A stretch of DNA of 50,137 bases, taken from NCBI GenBank assembly GCA_017503375.1, contig JAFVTF010000046.1:1-50137 (forward strand), in the 5' to 3' direction. A program made the position numbers and the translations under genes. The notes beneath the pieces were generated by a model. The model searched no databases. It saw only the letters and a program-made list of their open reading frames with translations, and was not told the origin of the DNA. Source of the stretch: Lentisphaeria bacterium. GTDB lineage: Bacteria > Verrucomicrobiota > Lentisphaeria > Victivallales > UBA1829. Positions 32,972-42,017 of the stretch are shown here, piece by piece (positions within the stretch are counted from its first letter, which is position 1; the number at the start of each line of letters is the position of its first letter).

Positions 32972-33880
32972 ATGTCTGAAATTTTGAGCCGTTTTGAAAT
33001 CGCTCAGCAGCTTCCCTGTCAGGAAAGCTTCATCATGCTGGACCGTGTTCTGATTGAAAGCCCCACAAAGATTGTCGGTTTGAAAGCCGTCTCTCTTGGT
33101 GAATGGTATTTTATGGGGCATTTCCCCGGACTCCCCATCATGCCCGGAGTACTTCAGGTTGAGGCGTTTGCTCAGCTTGCTGAACTTCTTGCATGGAAGA
33201 AGCTTGACCCCAACCGTCAGGGCGATGTCTATATGAAAACTCTGAAAAAAGTGAAATTCCGCCGTCCGAACAATCCCGGTGACCGTGTGAAATTCACAGT
33301 GGAACAAACCAATGAAACCTCTGATTCCATTGAGTACACTTGTACGGCTGAAAACAATGGCGGTGCAAGTTCTCAGGCTATTCTGACCATGAGCGTCCGT
33401 CCGAAAGAAGCTCCCGTTATGCCGGAACTCTACAATGAATTTGACAAATCTGAAACTTCTGTCATGGATGTGAATCAGATTGCGGAAGTGATTCCTCACA
33501 GATATCCCTTCCTGCTGGTTGATTACGTTTCCCGCGTGGAAGGCAGCCGTGTCTTCGGTGTCAAAAATGCCTGCTCTGATGAACGTTCCTTCCGCCGTTA
33601 TGCAGATGGCTACTCTGTAATGTCCGGTTCCGTTCATCCGGAAATTGTTGCTCAGGCTGGATGTATCAGTGTTCTCAGCCGTGAAGCAAACCGCGGCAAG
33701 AAAGCTTTCTTCATGGCAATTGACAATACAGAATATCTCAAGCCTGTCCGCCCCGGAGATCAGCTTGTTCTCGATGTGGAAATCCCAGATACCAAGTCCA
33801 AATTCGGAAAAGGACAAGGCCGTATGCTGGTCAATGGCGAAGCTGTCACAACTTCGGAGATCATGTTCGCACTTGGATGA
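32972..33880 (+). CDS. fabZ: Tandem hot-dog FabZ-like (3R)-hydroxyacyl-ACP dehydratase
   Basis: Of 302 residues, twice the normal FabZ length. Domain 1 (about 8-145) has the full active site GHFPGLPIMPGVLQVEAFAQ with His50 and Glu64, but lacks the usual HRYPF segment (LPCQESFIMLD instead). Domain 2 (about 165-302) has IPHRYPFLLVD, but its active-site helix reads YADGYSVMSGSVHPEIVAQ. Aligning on the glutamate (224) puts Tyr210 where the catalytic His should be. So the first half looks catalytic and the second structural. It dehydrates 3-hydroxyacyl-ACP in fatty acid synthesis for membrane lipids and lipid A, matching its neighbours lpxC and fabK. Confidence 0.85.
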   Translation: MSEILSRFEIAQQLPCQESFIMLDRVLIESPTKIVGLKAVSLGEWYFMGHFPGLPIMPGVLQVEAFAQLAELLAWKKLDPNRQGDVYMKTLKKVKFRRPNNPGDRVKFTVEQTNETSDSIEYTCTAENNGGASSQAILTMSVRPKEAPVMPELYNEFDKSETSVMDVNQIAEVIPHRYPFLLVDYVSRVEGSRVFGVKNACSDERSFRRYADGYSVMSGSVHPEIVAQAGCISVLSREANRGKKAFFMAIDNTEYLKPVRPGDQLVLDVEIPDTKSKFGKGQGRMLVNGEAVTTSEIMFALG

Positions 33881-33910
33881 TAGTGCATAAATCCGGAAAG
33901 GGATCCGTTA

Positions 33911-36145
33911 ATGAGCAACCGCAAAAAAACATCTGTGGTGCATCCGTTTGATGTGCCGGATACTCTTTTTGCCGGAACTCTGACGGATCCCCATTCTGTT
34001 TTAGGAATTCATGACTTCGCGGATGGAAAAGTTATCCGGGTTTATGATCCTCTTGCCGTTTCTGTCGAAGTGTTGACTGGAAGCGGTTTTTTGCGTTCAA
34101 CCCCGATGCAATCCCATGATAATGGATTGTTTACGATTGTTTTCAAACGGAAGAACTTTTTTGCATACCGTTTGAAAAAAATATTTTCTGACGGTTCCGT
34201 TTTTGAATCTGCCGATCCTTACTGTTTTCTGCCGGGGATCGGAGAAATGGATACCTATCTTTTCAATGCCGGAGAACACCGGAATGTCTGGGAAATGATG
34301 GGCGCTCACTGTCGTACACGTGACGGTGTGGACGGTGTGGAATTTACCGTTTGGGCACCCAACGCAGCCCGGGTCTCTGTTGTCGGCGATTTCAATTGCT
34401 GGGATGGCAGACGCGGGATGATGAGATTGTTGGGATCTTCCGGTGTCTGGGAACTGTTTATCCCCGGACTTTGTGCCGGAGACCTTTACAAATTTGAAAT
34501 CCGGACGAAGAACGGAGATATATTCACCAAACTGGATCCCTACGCCCGCCGGACTCAGCTGCGTCCGGAAAACGCCGGAATCGTTCTTTCATCCGAACCT
34601 TTCCATTGGAATGATGCTGACTGGATGGAACAGCGGCGCAGCAGAAATCCCATGAATCGTCCAATGAATACCTATGAGGTGCATCTTGGTTCCTGGGGGA
34701 ATCCTGCATTGGGTGCTTTGCCTGACGGACAGGAATTTCATAATTACAGAGAACTGGCGGATGTTCTGGGAAAATATCTTGTTGAAATGGGCTATACTCA
34801 TATAGAGCTTCTGCCTGTCTGTGAACATCCGCTGGACCAGTCCTGGGGGTATCAGGTTACTGGCTTCTATTCTCCGACATCCCGTTACGGTTCACCTGAA
34901 GATTTTGCATATTTTGTAAACCACATGCATAACCTGGGAATCGGTGTGCTGCTTGACTGGGTTCCCGCCCATTTCCCGAAAGATTCATTTTCATTGGGCC
35001 GTTTTGACGGAACTGCGTTGTATGAACATGCAGACCCCAGACAGGGGGAACATCGGGACTGGGGAACTTATATTTTTAACTATGGACGCTGTGAGGTTCG
35101 TAATTTCCTTCTTGGAAGTGCTTTGTACTGGCTCAGTCAGTTCCATATTGACGGACTGCGGGTAGATGCTGTCGCCTCCATGCTTTATCTGGATTATTCC
35201 CGGGAGCAGGGGGATTGGATCCCGAATCAATATGGCGGAAATGAAAATCTTGAAGCTGTGGCATTTTTACGGCGTTTGAATGAATTGACCAACGAACTGC
35301 ATCCCGGAACCGTGATGATTGCGGAAGAGTCCACTTCATGGCCGGGCGTTTCCAAACCGACTTATCTGGGCGGACTCGGTTTTACGTACAAATGGAACAT
35401 GGGGTGGATGCATGATTCTCTGGAATATTTCAAACTTGATCCCGTTTTCCGGAGTTACAATCACGGGAAATTGACTTTTTCACTGATGTATGCATTTTCC
35501 GAAAATTTTGTTCTGCCTTTGAGTCATGATGAAGTGGTTCACGGAAAATATTCTCTTCTGAATAAGATGCCGGGGGATTATCAGCAGAAATTTGCCAATT
35601 TGCGGGCATTGTTTGCTTATATGGCAACGCATCCCGGAAAGAAACTGTTGTTTATGGGCGGAGAGTTCGCCCAATGGATCGAATGGAATTCCAATCAGGC
35701 ATTGGATTGGCATTTATTGGATTATCCACAGCATAAAGCAATGCAGAATCTGGTGAAAGAACTGAACTTTTTCTATCGTGAAAACAGTGCATTGTGGAGT
35801 GATGATTTTACCAATGACGGATTCCAGTGGCTGGATGGCGGAGATGTTCATCAATCGGTGGTTTCCTATATCCGCTGGGATAAAGAACGGAAAGATCCGG
35901 TTGTCGTGCTTTTGAATCTGACTCCTGTTGTTCGGGAAAATTATATTACCGGAGTACCGCTTCCGGGGGAATGGGAGGAAGTTTTGAATACTGATTCCTC
36001 CCGGTTCGGCGGAACAAATCTTCTGAATGAAGGAGTCTATACAGCGGAAAACGGTGTTTATCATGGACAGAATCAGCATATCACGGTCCGTTTGCCGTGG
36101 TTGGGTGCCGTGATACTGAAAAGAAAAACAATACAAGAGGTATGA
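33911..36145 (+). CDS. glgB: 1,4-alpha-glucan branching enzyme (GH13)
   Basis: Introduces alpha-1,6 branches into glycogen. The 744-residue length matches bacterial GlgB with both N-terminal beta domains. It shows FTVWAPNAARVSVVGDFN (CBM48), the four GH13 regions DWVPAHFP, GLRVDAVASMLY (nucleophile Asp about 418), MIAEESTSWP (acid Glu about 471) and LPLSHDEVVHGK, and late GGEFAQWIEWN. It starts 30 bases after fabZ with a GGAAAGGG site and ends one base before the next ATG. No other glycogen genes are in the window. Confidence 0.96.
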   Translation: MSNRKKTSVVHPFDVPDTLFAGTLTDPHSVLGIHDFADGKVIRVYDPLAVSVEVLTGSGFLRSTPMQSHDNGLFTIVFKRKNFFAYRLKKIFSDGSVFESADPYCFLPGIGEMDTYLFNAGEHRNVWEMMGAHCRTRDGVDGVEFTVWAPNAARVSVVGDFNCWDGRRGMMRLLGSSGVWELFIPGLCAGDLYKFEIRTKNGDIFTKLDPYARRTQLRPENAGIVLSSEPFHWNDADWMEQRRSRNPMNRPMNTYEVHLGSWGNPALGALPDGQEFHNYRELADVLGKYLVEMGYTHIELLPVCEHPLDQSWGYQVTGFYSPTSRYGSPEDFAYFVNHMHNLGIGVLLDWVPAHFPKDSFSLGRFDGTALYEHADPRQGEHRDWGTYIFNYGRCEVRNFLLGSALYWLSQFHIDGLRVDAVASMLYLDYSREQGDWIPNQYGGNENLEAVAFLRRLNELTNELHPGTVMIAEESTSWPGVSKPTYLGGLGFTYKWNMGWMHDSLEYFKLDPVFRSYNHGKLTFSLMYAFSENFVLPLSHDEVVHGKYSLLNKMPGDYQQKFANLRALFAYMATHPGKKLLFMGGEFAQWIEWNSNQALDWHLLDYPQHKAMQNLVKELNFFYRENSALWSDDFTNDGFQWLDGGDVHQSVVSYIRWDKERKDPVVVLLNLTPVVRENYITGVPLPGEWEEVLNTDSSRFGGTNLLNEGVYTAENGVYHGQNQHITVRLPWLGAVILKRKTIQEV

Positions 36146-36146
36146 T

Positions 36147-36989
36147 ATGAAATATTTAAAATCTTTTTTTGTCGGAACCATGCTGATATTTTCGTCTGCG
36201 GTTTTTACCGGGTGCGGAGATTATGTCGGAAAAGAAAAAACGCATCCGCTTTTTGTGAAGGCCGGAGCCAGCCGTGCTGCAGGAAATTACAAAGAATCCG
36301 CTCAATTTTATGAGGATTTTCTTTATGTCTGTCCGAAATCCCCCCTGGCTCATCTGGAATTGGCTTCTGTTTACGGCGATAATCTGGACGAGCCGTTCCG
36401 GGCAATGTATCATTATGAAAAATATCTGGAACTTCATCCGAATTCACCGGATGCAATGGATGTCAAAAAGTTTTCAGATGCTTGCAGAAAGCGTATTTTT
36501 GAAAAACTTTCAGCAGATTATGTTTCCACGGAGACAGCAAAAGCTCAGGAAGAAACTGCACGTTATAAGAAGAAGATGGAAGAATATGTAGAGTACTCCA
36601 GAAAATTGCGTGCCCAGAATGAGCAGATGAAAGAAATGATCCGCAGCGGACGCTTTACCCGGGAGGTAAGTGTCCGTCCTTTGCGGACCAATGAAGTCAA
36701 ACCTGCAGACAATGATCCTGTTGCATCCGGAACCGTAACTGTTCGGACGGCTCAGCCGAATCCCAAGCCCCAGGTCCAGCCCCGGCAGAACCCTGCGGCC
36801 GCTGTTCAGGGAGAGAGAACTTACACTGTTTCTGCCGGAGATACCATTGGTAAAATTTCCAGAAAAATGTACGGCAGTGCCAGACATTGGCCGAAGATCA
36901 GAGATGCCAACCCCGGAAAAGTCGGTAAGAATGGACAAATCCGTATTGGTGTGACCTTGAAGATTCCGGCTCTGGGAGGCTCCCGATGA
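36147..36989 (+). CDS. Lipoprotein with TPR-like helices, coiled coil and LysM domain
   Basis: 280 residues. A lipoprotein signal ends VFTGC (Cys 23). Two or three TPR-like helix pairs follow (about 35-110: AAGNYKESAQFYEDFLYVCP, AMYHYEKYLELHPNSPDA). Next are a charged coiled-coil stretch (about 130-170), a Pro/Gln-rich linker, and a C-terminal LysM domain (about 228-276: YTVSAGDTIGKISRKMYG) that binds peptidoglycan. It probably links the outer membrane to the wall or organises an envelope complex. It starts one base after glgB and overlaps the next lipoprotein gene by four bases. Confidence 0.85.
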   Translation: MKYLKSFFVGTMLIFSSAVFTGCGDYVGKEKTHPLFVKAGASRAAGNYKESAQFYEDFLYVCPKSPLAHLELASVYGDNLDEPFRAMYHYEKYLELHPNSPDAMDVKKFSDACRKRIFEKLSADYVSTETAKAQEETARYKKKMEEYVEYSRKLRAQNEQMKEMIRSGRFTREVSVRPLRTNEVKPADNDPVASGTVTVRTAQPNPKPQVQPRQNPAAAVQGERTYTVSAGDTIGKISRKMYGSARHWPKIRDANPGKVGKNGQIRIGVTLKIPALGGSR

Positions 36990-37552
36990 AAACTTTTGTT
37001 TCAGTATTTATTCTTTTGACGATCCTTTGTTCCGGTTGTATTCAAGTGAATCTTCCGCAAAGTTCCAGCAGGCCAACTGCTCATTTCAGTTTGGGCCTGC
37101 CGACAGATTTCAAGGCACCGCAAACCTCTGTATATATCCGGGAGTTTGTCTCAGAGTGTCCGGCAAAATTCAGAATGCTTTCCAGAAAAGGTTCTGTCCT
37201 GAAGTATGATGATTTTGCAAAATGGGCAGAAACACCATCTGTAATGCTCTCTTCTGCATTCCGGAAATTGTTCGGCTGTGACAATGATGATATTGAGACT
37301 GCAAAGTATTTTCTGGATGGATGTATTTTTGCGTTTGAGAAAAATCTTGAAACGAATGCCGCTGTATTGAGAATTCAGTACACTTTGACTGACCGGCAGA
37401 ATGATAAGGTGCTTTTCAAAAAGATGATCAATACTTCCATTCCTTTCACCGGAGACACTCCGGAAGCTTTTGCCGCTGCAATGTCAAAAGCTGTGACAGA
37501 GCAGGCTGAAAAGATCCGGTCTGATATCGCTGAATTGAAAACGAAAAAATAA
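36986..37552 (+). CDS. ABC-type transport auxiliary lipoprotein (PqiC/LptE-like)
   Basis: A 188-residue lipoprotein (signal ending LCSGC, Cys 18) with the layout of the ABC-type transport auxiliary component: a YxxREF-like strand (VYIREFVSEC), a helix-strand pair, a segment predicting a periplasmic alpha/beta fold, and a lysine-rich end. Related proteins work with MCE lipid-transport systems, but no mla or pqi gene is present here. It overlaps the LysM lipoprotein gene by four bases. Confidence 0.6.
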   Translation: MKTFVSVFILLTILCSGCIQVNLPQSSSRPTAHFSLGLPTDFKAPQTSVYIREFVSECPAKFRMLSRKGSVLKYDDFAKWAETPSVMLSSAFRKLFGCDNDDIETAKYFLDGCIFAFEKNLETNAAVLRIQYTLTDRQNDKVLFKKMINTSIPFTGDTPEAFAAAMSKAVTEQAEKIRSDIAELKTKK

Positions 37553-37583
37553 CCCTTTGGTATAAAAAACAGGATTTTTTGAA

Positions 37584-38336
37584 ATGGAACAACTGAATAT
37601 TTTTACATCGACAGCCGCTGTTTGCCGGTTCTTTTTTGGAAGAAATCAAGGAGTGAGACAGGATAATTTCCCGTATTGGATGACTCCTGCTGCAGGATTG
37701 CTTTCCGGTTTGTTTTTTGCTGTGCTCAGTGCTGCATTTGTTTTTTTGATGGGGCCTGTTGCAGGCGGTATTCTGACTGCTGTTTTTATTCCGCTTGCGC
37801 TGGAATTATTTACCGGATGGCGCGGGCTTATTATTTCTGTCGCCTGTTTTGAAGCCGTTATTTCCGGAAATAAAAATTTGTTGAATCCTCTGGAGAAAAA
37901 AGGGGAGAAAACGCAGACAGAGCTGATGCAGCGGCAGATTCTGTTTGCAAGTTTTTATATTTTCCGCATGGTTGTTTTTGGAATTCTTGCAGCATCCGGA
38001 AATGCTGTCTGGTTTGTTTATGTTCTTGGAGGAGCATATTTGATTCGCGGTGAACTGCTCAAAGAGGATGACTTTGATGCTCCCGCTTATGGAAACTGGC
38101 TGATGTATGTGATGTTTTCATTGGTTACAGCTGTGCTTGCTTTCCACTGGTCAGCGCTTGCTTCATTTCCGTTGGCATTGGTTTTGACCGTGTTGTGTCT
38201 GCTGGGCAGTCGCCGGATTGCAGAGACACTTTCTGACCGGAAAGAATTCTGGATCGCTGAACTCCTGGGATATCTTTCTGAAAACATTATGTTGATTGTC
38301 GGTCTTGCGCTTTTCGGGAGATTTATCCATGGCTGA
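37584..38336 (+). CDS. Polytopic membrane protein, unknown function
   Basis: 250 residues with about six or seven hydrophobic helices. The opening (a helix with FFFGR, then PYWMTPAAGLLSGLFFAV and LALELFTGWRGLI) faintly recalls cobalamin-5'-phosphate synthase CobS, but the acidic HxDGxxD motif needed by that enzyme is absent. I therefore treat it as an unassigned membrane protein. Its last eight bases overlap the heptosyltransferase start, so the two are probably co-translated, and an envelope glycan or lipid role is possible. Confidence 0.6.
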   Translation: MEQLNIFTSTAAVCRFFFGRNQGVRQDNFPYWMTPAAGLLSGLFFAVLSAAFVFLMGPVAGGILTAVFIPLALELFTGWRGLIISVACFEAVISGNKNLLNPLEKKGEKTQTELMQRQILFASFYIFRMVVFGILAASGNAVWFVYVLGGAYLIRGELLKEDDFDAPAYGNWLMYVMFSLVTAVLAFHWSALASFPLALVLTVLCLLGSRRIAETLSDRKEFWIAELLGYLSENIMLIVGLALFGRFIHG

Positions 38337-39432
38337 GCTGATGATTCCATCTATCGGTGAAATTCCATCATTTGAACAGATCAAACCTGAGTTGGCTGAC
38401 TGGCGGAACGGTGTAGTTATCCGCACTCCGAACTGGCTTGGGGATGCTGTGATGGCAATTCCTGCCATTCTTCAATTGAAACGGATGATGCCGGAGTTTG
38501 CCGGTTTGTTTGTTGTTGCTCCTGCACCGCTGGCAGCTCTCTTTGAAGCTCTGCCGTTTGTTGACCTTGTAATTCCTCTTGCAGATGCTCATGCTTTTAT
38601 GTCCCGGAAAGAACGGAACAAAGTCCGTTCTCTTGCCGCCGGAATATGTGTGTTATTCAACAATTCCTTCCGCGATGCCCTGAGTTTGAAGATGTGCAGA
38701 ATCCCTAAACTTTACGGTGCCAATGCCCGATTCAGAAAGTTTTTACTGCATAGAACTTTTGATTTTCCGCCGCGATTGGATTTTACCTTGAACAGTCCTC
38801 ATCAGGCGGCAAAATATTTATCTATCGTTCAGGCTATGGGAGCAGAACCGTGGGATGGTGTTATGCCGGAATTCAAGGAACATGTTTATCCGGAAACTTT
38901 GTCTGAAAATGTTGTTGCTGCATTGAACACGGACCGTCCCATTCTGGCATTGGCTGCAGGTGCCGCCTATGGAAGTGCAAAAAGATGGCATACCGGATCC
39001 TTCCGGGAAGTCTGCCGCAGAAAGCTTGGCGAGGGATGCCGGATTATCATGCTCGGCGGGAAATCAGAGCGGGCTGCCGCTGCAGAAATTATCAATGGAT
39101 TGGATGAGAAAGAATGTTTCAATCTTGCCGGAGAGACAGGAATTCATGAGTTGATTTATGTGTTGAAACATGCTTCCGGCTGTTTGGCGAATGACAGCGG
39201 CGTGATGCATTTGGCAGCAGGAATCGGAACTCCGGGAGTTGCGCCTTTCGGTCCGACAGACCCGGTTGCGACATCTCCCTTATCCAAACAGTGGCGGATA
39301 GTATTTGAAAAGCGGGATTGTTCCCCATGTTTCAAACGGGTTTGTCCTTACGGAACCAAGGCTTGTTTCGATCCTGTCACACCGGAACTTGTCTGTGATG
39401 CTTTGTCAACCGTAATGAAGCAAAAGAATTAA
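38329..39432 (+). CDS. Glycosyltransferase family 9 (LPS heptosyltransferase-like)
   Basis: ADP-heptose:LPS transferase-type GT-B enzyme of 367 residues. It has IRTPNWLGDAVMAIPAI near residue 34, a family hallmark, LALAAGAAYGSAKRW (about 205), the nucleotide-binding part NDSGVMHLAAGIGTPGVAPFGPTDP (here 25 bases of protein, about 288-312, key residues Asp289, Ser290, His294), and a late Cys-rich stretch CSPCFKRVCPYG as in WaaF. Start at 38329 with GGGAG eight bases upstream. ADP-heptose may be provided by the adenylyltransferase at 6322-6822. Confidence 0.88.
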   Translation: MAELMIPSIGEIPSFEQIKPELADWRNGVVIRTPNWLGDAVMAIPAILQLKRMMPEFAGLFVVAPAPLAALFEALPFVDLVIPLADAHAFMSRKERNKVRSLAAGICVLFNNSFRDALSLKMCRIPKLYGANARFRKFLLHRTFDFPPRLDFTLNSPHQAAKYLSIVQAMGAEPWDGVMPEFKEHVYPETLSENVVAALNTDRPILALAAGAAYGSAKRWHTGSFREVCRRKLGEGCRIIMLGGKSERAAAAEIINGLDEKECFNLAGETGIHELIYVLKHASGCLANDSGVMHLAAGIGTPGVAPFGPTDPVATSPLSKQWRIVFEKRDCSPCFKRVCPYGTKACFDPVTPELVCDALSTVMKQKN

Positions 39433-39454
39433 CCATTTTTTTCAGCTTGTTTCC

Positions 39455-39482
39455 TTGAATTTATAAAAAGGTGTGGCATATT
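39455..39482 (+). promoter_or_regulatory. Possible promoter of ftsA-ftsZ
   Basis: TTGAAT (39455-39460), 16-base spacer, CATATT (39477-39482), about 43 bases before the ftsA start. Confidence 0.4.
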
Positions 39483-39525
39483 GTCAAGGAATAAATTTTA
39501 ATGAGATGAAAGAAGTGCAGCAGGA

Positions 39526-40794
39526 ATGGGCAAAAGATCGTTTTTTACAATTGTAGAATTTGGGACATCCAAGATAACAGCCGTTCATTGTTCGGTTAAC
39601 AAGGAAGGTGAACCGGTAATTTTGGGGTTCGCTACGGCTGATTCCGGAAATTGTGTGGTGAAAGGGGACATCGTTGATGTTCAGAAAGCGGAACAGATTC
39701 TGACAAAGGTTCTTGAAGCGGCAGATGATTCTGTCGGCAGTTACTTCGGACGAGGAGATGTATATTTTCTGATCAGCGGGCGTTCCGTATCATCCCTGCG
39801 CGGCGAAGGCTGTGTAATGATTTATTCCGCAGACAAGCATATTACGGAAGAACATATCCAGGAAGCCGATGAAAAGGCAAAGATGTCAGTTCCTATTCCG
39901 GCAGATATGATTGATGTGGACCGCTTCAATTCTTATTATGTTCTTGATAAGCATTTGCAGGTGAAGGATCCGGAAGGCTGTGAAGCAACCCGTCTGGATT
40001 CAGTCTTGCATATTATCATCGCAGAACAGACCCGCCGGAATATGATCCGGGATCTGCTTCATGATGCAGGCTTTGAAAAAGATTCTACTGATATCTTTAC
40101 GGGAGTTGCCTCATTTTACGGTACATTGACCCGTGATGAGATGGAAAACGGGGTTCTTATGGTTGATATCGGAGCCGGAACCATGGAATATGCCGGAATC
40201 GTTCAGAACGGTCTGGTCGCCTCCGGAGTGATTCCTGTCGGAATTGATAATCTGGCAAATGACCTTGCCATCGGACTGGAACTTCCGTTTGCGTTGACGA
40301 AAAAAATGTTGACAGATGGACGGATTGAGGCAGCGAAAAATGCCGGTGAAGTTTTCCTGGAAATATCATCCGTTAATGATGTTATTCACCGCGATATTCC
40401 ATTGGCATCAATCGAAAAAATTATCAATTTACGGCTTCAGGAAATGTTTACGATATTGAAAGATGAGCTGGAATCCAAAGGTTTGATGCAGTCGTTTCAA
40501 GCCGGGCTTGTCATTACCGGCGGCGGGGTGAAGATTCCTGCTGTTCCGGAATTCGCCTCCGGTGTTCTCGGCTGTCATAAACGGATTGCTTTTCCCTTTG
40601 AAATAGAAGGAATGCCGGAACAGATGAATGATCCGCGTTTTTCAGCGGTTCTCGGAGCTGTCCGTTATGTGATTGATCTGATCGGTTATGGTGCTGCAGG
40701 TCTTTCTCTTGTGAATATGGCTGATGTTTTTGAAAATATCACAGGCGGTTTAATGAGTGGAATGAAGCGGGTAACAAAGGCGTTTACGAAATAA
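39526..40794 (+). CDS. ftsA: Cell division protein FtsA
   Basis: Actin-like ATPase that tethers FtsZ to the membrane. In 422 residues: phosphate-1 loop VEFGTSKITAVH (the usual Asp is Glu), an SHS2/1C domain, phosphate-2 DIGAGTMEYAG (about 210), adenosine motif TGGGVKIPAV (about 330), and a C-terminal amphipathic helix GGLMSGMKRVTKAFTK that would insert in the inner membrane. An AGCAGGA site lies just upstream. Its stop overlaps the ftsZ start (TAATG). No ftsQ, ddl or mur genes adjoin, so the division cluster is split in this organism. Confidence 0.93.
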   Translation: MGKRSFFTIVEFGTSKITAVHCSVNKEGEPVILGFATADSGNCVVKGDIVDVQKAEQILTKVLEAADDSVGSYFGRGDVYFLISGRSVSSLRGEGCVMIYSADKHITEEHIQEADEKAKMSVPIPADMIDVDRFNSYYVLDKHLQVKDPEGCEATRLDSVLHIIIAEQTRRNMIRDLLHDAGFEKDSTDIFTGVASFYGTLTRDEMENGVLMVDIGAGTMEYAGIVQNGLVASGVIPVGIDNLANDLAIGLELPFALTKKMLTDGRIEAAKNAGEVFLEISSVNDVIHRDIPLASIEKIINLRLQEMFTILKDELESKGLMQSFQAGLVITGGGVKIPAVPEFASGVLGCHKRIAFPFEIEGMPEQMNDPRFSAVLGAVRYVIDLIGYGAAGLSLVNMADVFENITGGLMSGMKRVTKAFTK

Positions 40795-42017
40795 TGAGTA
40801 CAGGTAACGAAAAAATTCTGATTCTTGGTTTGGGCGGTGCCGGGGGGAAAGTTGTCTCCCGCATTGCCTCTCAGCATATTTCCGGATTGGATACAGCAGT
40901 GATTGATACAGATCAGGATGCTTTGCAGACAATGGAACCGAATGTTCAATCATTGTTTGCCGGCAGTTGTTTGAGCTGGGGGCAGGGGACCGGATGCGGC
41001 GGAAACGTTATCCGCGGCGAACAGGCGATTTCCGGAGAACGTCACAAGATTATGGAACTGATCTCCGATAAAAAATTCATTGTTGTTGTTGCAGGATTGG
41101 GCGGCGGTGTCGCAACCGGCGGAATCCGTACAATTGCCAGTACCATCCGGGCAAAGAAAATACCTGCTGTTTTCATGCTGACAACACCCTTTTCTTTTGA
41201 ATCTTTCGGACGCAGAAAAGCCGCAGCTGACTGTATTGAACAGCTGCGGCCTGTAACGGATATTCTGATCCGTTTGCCCAATGATCTTCTGTTCTCCATG
41301 CTCTCCCCGGATTGTCCGGTGGAAGAAGCTTTTTCCAAATCCTGCGATGAACTTGCACGGACTGCTATCGGAGTTTGCGGTTTGCTGAATTGCAAAACCT
41401 CTCTTAACGCCGATTATGCAAGTTTTATGGCTGTTCTCAGAGGAAAAAAATGTCAGTGCTCTCTTGGAATCGGTCTCGGAATCCCGTCTGAACAGGCTCC
41501 GGACCGTTCCGCGACGGCTGTGCAGCAGGTCTTGAATTCTCCATTCCTCGGCGGCGTTGATAAAATGGCTGAAGCTGATGTGATGATTGTCAGCCTTTTT
41601 GCCGGACCGGATCTCTCCATTGGAGAAATGAAACGGACTCTTGAAGCTGTTTCCGCTTTTGCCGGAAAAGAAACGGAAATCATTTCCGGTTTCAGTACAG
41701 CTCCGTTTATGGCAAATGTCATGCAGGTCGCTGTGATTACTGTCCGCTATGATGAAGAGGAAAAGGCTAAAGCTAAGGCTGCTGGTTCAGTCCCAGTTGT
41801 GATAGCTGAAGAGCCGGAACAGAAAGAGGCTCCCCGCCGTTCTGCCAGAAAGAAAAAGTCCGCTCCCGAGCTGGAACAGGGAATGCTGGAACTCACAAAT
41901 TTCTCCAAAGGAGTGTTCATCAACACCGTACCTGTTATGTATGGCGATGAAGATCTGGATATTCCCACCTATCAGCGGCGGGGAATTATTATTGATCAGG
42001 GACATACTGCACGATGA
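40794..42017 (+). CDS. ftsZ: Cell division protein FtsZ, strongly diverged
   Basis: Tubulin-like GTPase of 407 residues following ftsA. Recognisable parts: the N-terminal GLGGAGGKVVSRI (12-24), FGRRKAAADCIEQL with LPNDLLFSML (139-170), and a C-terminal peptide LDIPTYQRRG matching the FtsZ tail that binds FtsA. Key motifs are altered: the tubulin signature GGGTGTG reads GGGVATG (103-109), and the T7 loop NxDxAD reads NADYAS (205-210), so the second catalytic Asp is Ser. This suggests weak or altered GTP hydrolysis. It could be a main but unusual FtsZ or a second, specialised copy; only the whole genome would tell. Confidence 0.9.
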   Translation: MSTGNEKILILGLGGAGGKVVSRIASQHISGLDTAVIDTDQDALQTMEPNVQSLFAGSCLSWGQGTGCGGNVIRGEQAISGERHKIMELISDKKFIVVVAGLGGGVATGGIRTIASTIRAKKIPAVFMLTTPFSFESFGRRKAAADCIEQLRPVTDILIRLPNDLLFSMLSPDCPVEEAFSKSCDELARTAIGVCGLLNCKTSLNADYASFMAVLRGKKCQCSLGIGLGIPSEQAPDRSATAVQQVLNSPFLGGVDKMAEADVMIVSLFAGPDLSIGEMKRTLEAVSAFAGKETEIISGFSTAPFMANVMQVAVITVRYDEEEKAKAKAAGSVPVVIAEEPEQKEAPRRSARKKKSAPELEQGMLELTNFSKGVFINTVPVMYGDEDLDIPTYQRRGIIIDQGHTAR

